Assembly (NCBI GenBank): GCA_003640385.1
Contig: RCAB01000013.1
Coordinates: forward strand, 186,001 to 250,000
DNA length: 64,000 nucleotides
Direction of reading: 5' to 3'
Origin: Setaria digitata
Lineage: Eukaryota > Nematoda > Chromadorea > Rhabditida > Setariidae
Positions 13,501-25,719 of this stretch are shown piece by piece (the first letter of the stretch is position 1; each line of letters begins with the position of its first letter). The notes beneath the pieces were generated by a model that saw only the letters and a list, made by a program, of their open reading frames with translations, made no database searches and was not told the DNA's origin. The position numbers were made by a program, and so were the translations under genes.

Positions 13501-16500
13501 ATTGTTTTGTATCCATCAGGAATTTCTTCAAAGCAGAAAATAAACCAATAAAAATCATTAACATCCATACTCGTTTGTTTTTAATTGGAGTCATTTCTTT
13601 GCTAGGAGCGCTGCAACCACTCGCATAATTTTCATCGTCATCACTACATTTATTGCTGAACTAGCCGCAGTGATTGTAAAAATTCTTTATTTCACTAACT
13701 TCCCTATATTCATTTTCTTTACAGGATATTCCAACACTTGATATACTTTATTAAAATTCAATTCCAGTAATGCTAATATTCATTGTTCTGTTATATCTAA
13801 AATGAATGGATTCTTGTTGAAATTAAAAAATCAAAAAATTTACTGGAAACTACTAATTGCTGCCAACGAAAATTAATCTGATGTTGCGTAAAAACAAAAT
13901 CAGCGGGTCGAAAATAAGAAACTCCAAGGACTTGTTAGAAAACTTCAAGTCCTTCTCATTAGAAAACGTATTATTTGAATGAATTATACAACAGTATACA
14001 AGGATTCAGATAAAATGTTTATTACCATAATTGAAGAGGCCAATTTTGTTTCGAAACTATGCCAGTAGTTCAGGAGCTTGTGCCAAGCCAAAATCATAGT
14101 GATGAGTCCGATATTCGCTGAACAGTTCGTATTATCGTAACTGTTGTCAGTGGAAGGTCCTTCAAATGTCTAGAACTAGTCATTGGGAAGCTTTCCAAGT
14201 TGAAAAGATTATTAAGAAGCGATTTCGAAATTACATTTCATCGTATGCATTCCGTAGCTTCCAATTGCTCATTTAAAGAACTCTTATGAAAGAGAATTGA
14301 AATATAGCTGTTTTATTGCTGTAGCGTATGATCGTAATGGAACCACTCGTCGCAGAGATGTAGTCAAGGCAAGTTAGTGCTTGTTGACACTGTAACTGTT
14401 TGACACTTTTCAACTGTGGAAAAACAACAACAACAGCTACTCGTTGTTTTAATAATAGCAAGTTGTAAAATAATGCCACTTCAAGGACAGGAGGTGATGG
14501 GCCCAGCGCTGTAGAAATCCTTTTGTATTTTCGTGGAGTTGTCTCGTCGCAAAGGACTATAAGGAATTTTCCTAGCTGGACTTCGAAGGAAAGTGGTGCC
14601 TTCCTCATTGCCAAACATTCGCTGCTTGAAAACTTTCGACAAAAATAGCACTCACTCATAATTTCTGATCAGTTTGGAAATCATGCAAAGGACGCTGATT
14701 GTGTGCTGAAGCCATCGAGAACATTTAAATGGCAGATGTTTTCGGGATGATTCAGGTCACAGTTCGTATTGTTTTAATGCATAGGAATGTGGTAAAAATT
14801 ATCAGCATTAGCATATGACTTTTGTTGATTCATGATGCAAACGTTCGTCGATTGCCACACTTTGCTTTCACAGGGAGAGAGAGAGGAATGATACTGCCAC
14901 ACTGTTGTGATACTAACAATAACAATGATAATTCGTTGATACTAATAAATGTCCTTGGGAGTTGAAGAAAAATAATGACTGGTTGGTCAGTGAGTAAGTA
15001 GTTCGGTTCGGTTCATCGTTAGGTGGACGGTCGGTTGCTCGGTGTCCTTCAGTACAGTTATGATCGAAAGAGGTGGAGGAGTATTGAATGTCTAGACAGC
15101 CCGCACGGATTGGGTAAAAGGTAGATGGATCGAATGCTGTATGGACGATGGATGATGCATGACAGCAGGGTGTTTAGAAGACTCAGATAGAACCCAGGGT
15201 AGGGATGTAGTTGAAACTTACCCAACGCCAGGGTAGGGTAGGGAGACAGTGCGAAGGATATTATGGACGAAGAGTTTTGTATAATTCAGTGTACAAACAA
15301 AGGTCACCGACAAGCACAGCAACCACCGCCATACCAGCCCATCACTGCTACTACAACACCACCATCACCAAACCACTACTACCACATCACCACTGCAACC
15401 ACCATACCACCGTCGTCAGCGGTACCGAAGATACGCTCTGTTTCAACCATGCTGTTGTGTATTCGATCCTAACCGCACTGTTCTCAGCTCTCACATCTTT
15501 CATGTCCTGAATTAAGATTTACACCACTATCAGATGCCGGTAATAGGGAACCTTCCCAGGTACTGCCACTGTTGAGAAACATACTTTCGCTGCCTCTGAT
15601 CAGAGTTTCACTTCAAAACTTCCTTCCTTCATATTTCAAATGTTTTAAACGTTAAAAGCTCTCATCACTTGTGTTTGCCTTATTTTGCAAAGGATTCATT
15701 CTGTCTATAGTTGAAAAGACTTTCTCACTAAGGCACTGTTGTAACCATTGTGACCTTTCTAAATATGACCATACACGAAGGTGTAACTAGCAGCTATCTA
15801 AAGAAGCTAATTGTTTATCGAACTTTACTTTGCTGGAATTCCATGTCGTCAACATGTGACCTATTTGGATACCTTTTTATCTGCTATTCAGTCTTCAAAC
15901 TGCGGATGATTCCGTACGACACCAAAATGCTAAATGTGGGGAAGAAATAACATTCAATACCTTGTCTTCAGAATCAAATCCAGCTTCAGTATTTAAAAAA
16001 TTAGATCTTTGTGGTCAAGTTAGCACCATCTTTGTCAACCTCTAGATCGAAGTTGATTCTCCTCTAAATCATCTTACTGAATGAATTTGTTATATATTGT
16101 TTGCGCCAATATAGACTATTTTTAGAAACTGCTTCGTCTTACAAACTGCAATCTCACAATCTGAATATTGAGATTTTTTTAATGGATTCTGTCAGTAGTT
16201 ACATTCGTATTTGTCAGTTCGGTTTCAACAAAATCTCACTTTAACCTGTTCAGTTTTAACTAAATTTAGCTTTAGCCCGGTATTTAATCTTCTTGTACCA
16301 CATCAGGAATAGCGTTCGTAGGAATGAAATTTTTTCTTTTACCGCACCACATTGTCAGTTGTTATAACAGTCGTGATTTCAGCATTTTTATCGCTTCCAT
16401 TTTAGTCTTTTTTCTTTCAACAGTGTTTTTTTTTTCGAGGAACTTATCATTAAAGCATTGGTATTTATAAAGTTAAGTTATAATCAAAAATGGGAATATG

Positions 16501-18970
16501 GGGCAGCTTTAATATTTCCATCATAGTTTCATTTTTGGATAACGATTAAAGGAGAATGCTGAACCATTTCAGTTCTTCTGATTGAGATGCTGATGATATT
16601 TCTGAAAACCACATTTCTTTCGAAAATTGGGAAAGAGAGTTTAGAAAGATTAATTGATATCAGAGGTGTTGAAGTTGCGATGGTGGCCAAACAGGTCTCA
16701 TTTTTCAACAGGAATTTGAAAGGACTGTTTGGTGCTAAAGCTGGTAATGGTGGTACCAAAATGGTTTTCAATATATATATATTTTGGTATATATATATAC
16801 CCAAGAATATGGGGATATATATATATATTCCATATCTTGCCGTTCTATCCAAATGTTGGACAACTAATTGAAACAATTTTTTTTCACATTTAAATCACTC
16901 ATATAATACTGGACAGTGGCAAAAGCTCACCGCGGCACCATCACGTTGCATCGCACACCACCATCACCATTGTATGATAACTTAGCCACCTCCAACTTGA
17001 GTTGATCGTTTGCACCATCCATCGTCTAACTAGTCGGTAGCCGATCGTTCATGTGACAGTGCTTTTGATCCGGTGACTACGTCCGAGTTTCCTCCAAGAA
17101 TTCTTCTCTTAAAGCTTTCTGCTCGTACATTTCAGTGTTCATCTTTCCTAATCAATCGAAACAATGCGATAACTTAATTACTGCTGAATATAAAGGCGAA
17201 GAAACGGTAGATGAAATGACTTTTTTTGGTATTTCTCTCCCTGTCCCTGTCTGTCTGTCCCTCTCTCTCGATCGCACAATTAGAACTAGGTTATTCGAAC
17301 ACGTATACACACGGCAAACAGTTTCATCTGTCGGATTTTAATGTCAGCATGTTTGTTTATATTGCCCACTCTTATTAGTACTGTATTCTATTATATAATT
17401 ACCAGCCATTTTTGTTGTTATGCTGTTAATTATTATGTCAAAAATATTTCAAAACTTGTCTTAAGAATGAACGGACAGACGTGAAGAGTTAATTTCGGCA
17501 ACAAGTAAAACACAAATGGCGTGTTCTATTCACGTGATCAGGTGACGCGACTATAATTTACTGAACTTTAGCTGCAGTTGTCGAGTCACTGAAGTTTGTG
17601 GATATCGTCTGGAACTACCGGTCACTGCATTGGTCATTTTTTTAGTGTAGAGTGGAAGAAGAGTATTGAGTCTTTGGAATGACGAAATAATTTCATCATT
17701 TGCTTTCATCAGTCACTTCTTATCAGAGAAATGTACAATATGTCCGTCGCACCTTATTTCGAAGTGGAAAGAATTTCAGATAGTTTAGCGTACACTGCAT
17801 TGATTTCTCTATTATAAATAAATATTAAAAGAATTTCGTTTTCATTCCCACAACAATCTCATAATCCATCTATTATTATCATTCATTTTGTGTACAAAAC
17901 GGTAAAAAAAGTTTCCTTCCCCGAAGTTGTTTTGTGTTATCCTCAAACAATCTTTCTACTTCTTTCTCAAAATATTCAAAAATGATGATATTTCTGCTGA
18001 TGTGAAGTAAATTGAAATGAAAAATTGAAGGGAGTTTGCAGGCTAACATTGTTTGTTTACTAATATTTTCACATTTCCATTCGACTGACCGCGAAAGCAT
18101 CAAGTATTCAGTTCTCGACAAAATGTTAATTTTCGCTATTTCCACTGTTAGGACCACAGAAATTTGTTCGGACAATTAACCTTTGCTACTCATTAAGAAA
18201 AAATAATAGAAACAATGTTCATAAGAAGGAGGCATCGTAGAGCTGCACTTTTTCGTCACTGAGTTTGTTGAGGAAGACTCACTTGACTTATGTCTCGATG
18301 GCTTCGACCTTTTCGCGTTCTTTACTCTTTCAAATCTTCAAAAAAGCTGAAAGTGACAGACGCATCACTCACATTTTTTCGTCAGAAACTCTTTATTGCT
18401 CTTCAAAATGTTACAACTTTTCCTCTCTTCTAGACTTCACCCTTTGAAGTGCCGCTATGTCTAGGTGAACTTGATGAAGACAGTACAGGAAATGTCTGCA
18501 AGCAATGTGCTGCCTAGGAACAGGCCAACATTTATGTTGAACTTGACTTTCCAGCACGTGGCTTGCTTCATGGGAGGTGTGACGGCAATGACCGTTTCTT
18601 GTTGTACAACGGATTCCAGACGGGCCAACAAGCAAAAAGGTTCACTGGAAGTGATAAGGGAGCAAATGTCAATCACAGAATGGTGATGGCTAGATGGAGT
18701 ACATCAGATCAGATTCTGAAACCTGAACCTGAAACGATAGATTCTATCTGGGCCTCATCATTCCGTGATACCACGCCAATCACTGAGATGAATTATTGAT
18801 AAAAGATATAATTTGGTACTGATAATGATTATTTATCGAATGGAATCTATGGCGGTGCTTCACAAAGGCGGGAGGAGGACGGCAGCGGAGAGTGGCCACT
18901 GGTTTGGAACGTTTCCATTGTTTGAGGGCTGATGATCAGTCGAGCTGGAATGGGAGGTGGTGGAAGTGCG

Positions 18971-19166
18971 GCGGTGCAGTGTGGTGCGGTGCGGTGCGGT
19001 GTGGTGTGGTGTGGTGTGGTGCGGTGCGGTGTGCTGCGGTGTGGTGTGGTGCGGTGCGGTGTGGTGTGGTGTGGTGTGGTGCAGTGTGGTGTGGTGTGGT
19101 GCGGTGCGGTGCGGTGTGGTGTGGTGCGGTGCGGTGCGGTGTGGTGTGGTGTGGTGTGGTGTGGTG
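18971..19166. repeat. G-rich pentanucleotide satellite (GTGGT/GCGGT)
   Basis: About 195 bases consist of the 5-bp units GTGGT and GCGGT in irregular order, with single variants such as GCAGT and GTGCT. Because 5 is not a multiple of 3, all forward frames read through the array as Cys/Gly/Val/Trp/Arg-rich peptides and the reverse frames as His/Thr/Pro-rich peptides; these long frames are repeat artefacts. The plus strand carries a GG every five bases and almost no C outside GCGGT units. Confidence 0.95.
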
Positions 19167-22100
19167 CATTCGCTTTCTTTGTTTCGTTTACTTTTGATAA
19201 ATTATTTTCTTCCTCTCCTCTCAAACCCTTCCATCTACCAGAAGGAAACTTCTTGCTCAATTGTTTATTTCCATTTGTACTCATCCAAAAAAGTAAATAA
19301 ATGGAAGAGACACACTCTAATACGGGGCAAAGGTCACGGTAACAGGTACTTCATGGTACCACTAGCACCACACTGTTGCTACTGCACCATTACTACTACC
19401 ACCTTTGCTACTACTACCACCAACTAGTACCATTGCTACCGTTTCTGGTGTTGTGGGCATATTTACCATTTTTGAAGTCATTCATTTCCGAAATGATATT
19501 AAGACTTCGGCTAAAAGTAGAAAGGCGAGGGATAGTTCTGATAGATCATTTCCCAATTGTGCTTTAAAATCAGTTTCTCCTTGTGCTACAAAGTGGAAAA
19601 CGAATAGTGCGGCACCATCATATAGCCCAGCACGGTAGCGTGGTGTATTTAAAATTACTGGTACCTCGGTATTTTTCCTTGTTGTACCATTGCTCCCATG
19701 TCAGCTGATTGCGGAGGAGTATATTCTGGAAGTCACCCTTCCCACTTTCCTTTTTGAAAACTGATTTTGAAACTTAAAGAAAAACTGAACTTCCTCTACA
19801 AACTAATAGTCGAACTGATTTGCACTGAAAGTTCAAAATGAAAGGGTTCGTGATTTCCGTGGAGCCCATGTATCTGCATGGCTCTCTTATATGAGGTGCT
19901 GCTTATTTGTCCCTCCTATCAGTACTCCGTTATCATTCTGCAATATGATATTGTTGCCTTCATGTGAAGCACCTCATCAATGAGACACTTTTGAATGGTT
20001 CACTGAGCATTCACTTATTAGAATCACAAACAAACAAACAAGCGGTCTTTTGTGCAACTCTCGAATCTCGATTCTCGAAATCCCTGCATCACCTGCGATA
20101 TTATTCCATTTTTACATCAACTATTTGAACAGAAAATTATTTTATAATTTTTCTTTTTCTCCAGTCTATTCTGTTCATATGCTTCTGCATGCTAATCGAT
20201 CTAACCTTCTGTGATTGTTCTCCACACGCTTACGTGTTAGGAACACGATTAGCACTTCCATCATTCTTCACATGCTTATTAACTGATCTGAAAACTCGTC
20301 ATTCATCATTCCATCATATTGCTTTCTCTCTCCAACTTAGCATTTCCCTTTGTTACACAGACATCCACCAAATATATATAAAATTATTAACATCTGTCTT
20401 TTAAAGTCGACATTATTTTATTATCGATACTTCATTCAAACTTTGTACATTATTAAAAATTAAACCAACCACTATTTTAGCGCAGTTGTTGAAGCTTCTT
20501 TTCATATTATCATGGTTGTGATTTTTGCAGTGATAAATAGTAGGAACAAGAAGCAAGCATAAGATAAGTAATTTTTTTATCATTTTTATTCCTGTGACTG
20601 AAATGTCTAGGTTTCCTGTGTATAAATTATTCAGAATAAGTTGTTCGGACTTGCCATGGAATTCTCTCACTGCCAATTTCTCCAGTCATTTTTCGTCAGC
20701 TTTTAAGATTCACGTGAAGATTTGAGGGATTACAATGAATGCAAGTATTTCAAATAATCGCCATTGGATTTGGCCATTTTCATACCTTTTTTTGATTCCG
20801 TTTATTAGCATTGCTTTCATGTTTCTTATTTCAGGACTTTAGTTTGCAGTTTGGTATTTATTGACAGCAACATATAGCAATTTGCATGCATAAAACTTGC
20901 AACATTAAGGGTTTGAATGGATTGAGCGTTGGAAGTTTGATAATGTTACTAGCAGCAAGTAACTTCTTTACATAGGTTGTTGTGGTTAGAGAAGGAAAGA
21001 GTTCAGCGAAACTGCTTCCTTATGCAAATTCAATTTTCAGGAGTGGTCTAAATTAGATTTGTTAATGGATAGACAGCTATGGAAAGTTAGCTCTGCTCTT
21101 GCCTTCGTGTTTTATAATACTTCCTTACCTGAACTGGTTTTGTACATTTCCACTTCATCTAGTAGTTTGTTTCACTCTTGCCTCGACAACTAGCTTATTC
21201 TCGAATTAAGCGTTATGTACTATACCCAAAATAAGTGTTACATGTGATAAATATTACTAATCATATCGTATTGGTTTCGCTGCAATAAAATAACACTGTC
21301 TGTTCGTAGGCCTGCAATATACAAATGGATTTAGCCTTGAATATTGTAGACTGTTGTCCTTGTAGTTTCATAAAATATAAAAGTATCAGTGATGCTTGAT
21401 TGAAGGTGACAGCAATATGGTATTTATATGGATTCCATACCGTTAATATGATTTTTGATAGATACTGTAGACCGCTCGTTCATTCTAATTATCCTTGTGA
21501 TATGCAGCAATAGTAATAGTAGTAGCAGTTGTAGTAATAGAAGTAATAATAACAAGAAGTATAATTAATAATAAAATAATGTAATTACATCTTATTTCTC
21601 AATCCATTGAAACGAGTTTGGGTTCATAATTTTCTGCTTTTTGCACCCGGTTGATTCAAACTGGTGGTAACTGGTAGTGTCTGGAAGAATTGATGATAGT
21701 GTATTTACAAAAATTTAAATTTTCGTTTCGCTAGTGATAATGGTGTTGGAAAATTTCTGGTTACCGGACTTATCATACAATATGTGTATCATTCATAGTA
21801 GCACTAATGATGAAGTAAATTGGTGTTTACTGAAATTAATTTCTTTTTAATCATGAACTCGGACAAATTTCTTAGAGACTTGGAAAATCCATCTTCAAAG
21901 TGCCGTATTATTTAAAAAGTTGTCTTCTGCTAAATAACGCTCTATCCAAATGCATGATGTTCGGCTTGCATAAAAGTTCTGACAGTGTTCCATTTTTCTC
22001 GAATGTTTCAGGTGAAGGAATTCGTGCTGATAATTTGCATCATATTCAAGTTCGGTGATTCCGGAGTTCTTGTTACATCTGTTTATGCTTTTAGTATATA

Positions 22101-25100
22101 CATCTCATCATTCTATTTTTTTCTGCTTTTATTTTTGGCATTTGTCAGACAGTTCTAAAGAAAACAATTTTCAGTTTTTTCGAAGCTGAAAATTGATTTT
22201 TCTTCAATGAACATATTATTGGGGCAAAGAGGATATCGAGTTATTAAGGCAAGCATCTTAATAATAAAAAGTTGCTTGAAGATGAGAGTATAGGAGGTTG
22301 AAGGTCAAATTTCCATAATTTTGATGAGCAAACATTTATTGAGAATGTTATCTTGATTTGAAATGAAAAATATGGTTTAAATTCTCGTTCTTGATTAGCA
22401 GCGATGTTGTTACTCGTTGAGTGCCAATCATTCTGTCCAAACTTGTTTACGCTAATATTTTAATATGTTGATTGTTTATTATTATCAGTTTGCTCAACAT
22501 AAATTTAACCTGCGCTATCACGTTTCTCTTTTCCTTTTAGCCTGTTCCGGCATAGCAAACTGTTTCATTTGATTAGTGAAAGTAACTACTACTATTCAGA
22601 TTTACATGTAGCTCTGCAAATTGTTTTATTTCTCTGCCTCAAGAACGGTGATCCATTGGCGTTAATCTTTATTACCTTAATCGTTATCACTATTCACTAT
22701 CACGATTTCTGTCTGATCATTTTTATCACAGTCATTATTACAACTTGTAAATTAATTCATGAAATGTTTCAAACCCAGAATTCTGGTTCATCAGCACAAA
22801 AAACCCCTCCCGGAACGTTCATGAATCAGTTGCACAGAGCTGTTAAAAGTAGATGAAATAAAAATAAAACGAAATACAAAGCACAAATTATTACTGATAT
22901 TATCACGTTACTGTTGTTTAATATTACTGGTATTGTAAGGATTTAACCTTTCCTGATCCTGAAATATTTTGAACATCTTTTAGCAGAGTCTTAAGCTAAC
23001 TTAGTTATCAATGATTTGCTTGATTGATCTTTTCCAGTAATCGCTGTGATTTGTTATCCACGTTATTCCCGTCATCTTCATGTTAAAGTCGTAATTACAA
23101 ACTGTCTATCAAATTGATTGTGTCTTATCTTTTCTCTTCTCAAATACTGTCTTTTTCTTCGAGGACTGGAGTCTAACTGTGGGATAAATGGTAATTGTGT
23201 ATTTCATTGGTAAGATTCATTAATGCTAGCAGAGCAGCAAACTATATGATTTATGCAGCAGCAGATGTTCCTCCAACCAAATTTTCTCCTTTTTTTCACT
23301 CTGCTAACTCACTCAACTTTTTTCAGTACCAAGAACAGTAAGTATCTGTGTGAGAAAAGGAGCCCTTAATTCTCGTGGAATAAACTTTCGAAATCCTACT
23401 CCTACCAGTACTGACTGTCTCACACACACAGCTTATTCATCCTATTTCCTTACTTCGGTTGCTCTACCGATTTGAGATCTCTCAGGACGGCGACGGTACC
23501 TTCCATTATTGTGTCCATTTGCTTGTGCGTGGAGTCTGATGTTCCTTCAAAATCAAGACATTAGAAAATAAATTGCAAACAGTCCTGGCCGGGCAAGATT
23601 GGGTATTTGTATTTTTCGAAGACTTAGTTTGTTATTTGGATCTGTTTGTTAAGCGGACCTCTAACAAGAGGAATATTCTTTTTACTGGACTGTGACGAAA
23701 ATTGCTGATCAGAGTAGCTGTTATCACAGTGCTAGAAGGTCGGAGAAAGCTTGCTTGTTAGTATAAGGTGATCGATTATTCACTATCAGGTTATTAATGA
23801 CAAGACATTTGATAAATTCGTTTAGTTTGCAGTCATAACGAAGCACAATGGGAAATTTTCTATTCCTATGAATTGCCGTTGTTATGCAGGTTAAAGATTA
23901 AAATAAAACTGAAACTTTCATTAATTAAAACTCCACGATGTTCACAGTCTACTCAGCAGTTTTCCTCAGCAGTATGGATTTGATTTAGAATGCAGTACAG
24001 CATTTTCCACATCTACTTACTTCGTTGCTACCATTACCTTTTGACAGAATAACATTAAATTGTTTGTGAAACACCGGAAATTTTCGGAAAATGGAGCTCA
24101 GTGCTTATTCATTTCATAAATGATTCCGGAGTATATTAGCATATGTGTGTGTCTGTCTGTCTGTCTGTATGTGTATGCCTATAATATTGTGCATAGCACA
24201 TTTTAATATGGCGGAAGTGAGGTTTTTTGTATGCCAAATGGGAATTTTGTTACCTCAGGTCTGTTCTTTCTTGAACCGATCACTTACTCTCATTCTCTGT
24301 CTTGAAATTTGACGATATCGTTAAAAGAACAGCTTCATTCATTAGTGGCTACGTAAAATGATTACCTATAAGATATACGTGGTCATGATACACTTACGTT
24401 TACCATAAAAATACTTTATTGCAATGCGTGAATGTTACTCCGATACATCTTTTGCAAAAGAATGATGATTTTGATGAAGGGTCTTGGTAATGTGTAGTGA
24501 TTAATTTCGAAAACGTGTCACAAAGACTTTTTAAAATGTGATGTTATGATAATTATTTATAAAAGTATATGTTAAGGATATTATGCTTGTTGTAGAGAAA
24601 TTATGATTACTTACAATGTATATTTTTACAGAATCTTAATTTTGAACTAATAACTAACTGTTTGTGTAGCAATTAATATACCAAAACGTAATAAATTTAC
24701 TGCCGTCCATTATGACACAGAAAATCGGATTCAACGCTAAAGTTGCTTTGTATTAAATTTGTTGGTACATTTTTCTTTCGCTTTACGGTAATTAACATTT
24801 GTTGCTGTAAAATCGATTTGTTTTAGGATTTGAACTTTTGTAAATTTAGTGCGGTTTAAAAAAGATAAAAAAAAGTTATTATGGCAAAGTTTTTCACGAA
24901 ATTTGAAGCCTAGATTAATGAAGTGTTGATGACGGTTTGTTTCTCAGGCCATCGATCCATGATAGGTAATTAATAGGATCGCTGTAATCACGTATTGCTC
25001 AATTCCTGTTGCTATAGTAATAATAATGTGATAAACTTTATCAGCTTTGAAAACTAACAAGAAATAACGCATGTGCCTTGTATGTTTACTTCGTTTGCTA

Positions 25101-25682
25101 CAATAAATCTTGTTTTGATTAATATTTACTATACGATTTGAATTATTTTATATTTCATCAAGAAATAAACTCATTAAACCTTAATTTTGAGTATCCTTTA
25201 CCGATATATAAAACATAGAAAAGTTGTTTAGTCGATGGGCAATAATGACACACGATCACTACATCCATTATAATACTGATATGATAGCGATGCGTAGAGT
25301 CTGTCATGATATTAATAATAAGAAAATAATGATATTGAAAGTGGAAGTAATGATGTTAATCATTATCATGACTATGATTTCTAATCAAATTCTTCGTATA
25401 TCATAAAACTTGATGTTGTAAATTATAATGACTACATTAATCGTTGCTCTTTTCCTTTCGAAATAGATATTTCGTTACCTTTTCCTTTCTCGTTCCTTCA
25501 GGTCTTTAAATTCTAATTTTTATACTTAACTTTCATCTGGTCAGGAGGCTGTCACGGAGTAGTAGTTGACATTTAATTTTGTTGTACCTATGCATATATG
25601 TGATGGTCGTGCTAGTGACATTTCCTGGTCAACTTTGAAGGACAAATGTTGGCATTTTTCCTTGCATATATACATATATATA

Positions 25683-25683
<1 letters not shown>

Positions 25684-25715
<32 letters not shown>
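25684..25715. repeat. TG dinucleotide microsatellite (16 units)
   Basis: An uninterrupted (TG)16 run, preceded by an AT-rich tatatatata stretch. It ends about 90 bases before the exon-like segment at 25806. Confidence 0.95.

Positions 25716-25719
<4 letters not shown>

Noticed and set aside
14273..14659. 128-codon minus-strand frame
   Set aside because: No recognisable domain, no splice context, no neighbouring exons; judged a chance frame.
15300..15415. Proline/threonine-rich frames over a CAC/TAC-rich tract
   Set aside because: Decayed trinucleotide repeat; several frames are open at once, which indicates composition rather than coding.
18847..19427. Overlapping long frames on both strands (up to 156 codons)
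   Set aside because: They exist because the pentamer array has no stop codon in any frame; the peptides are simple Cys/Gly/Val or His/Thr/Pro repeats without start context or splice structure.
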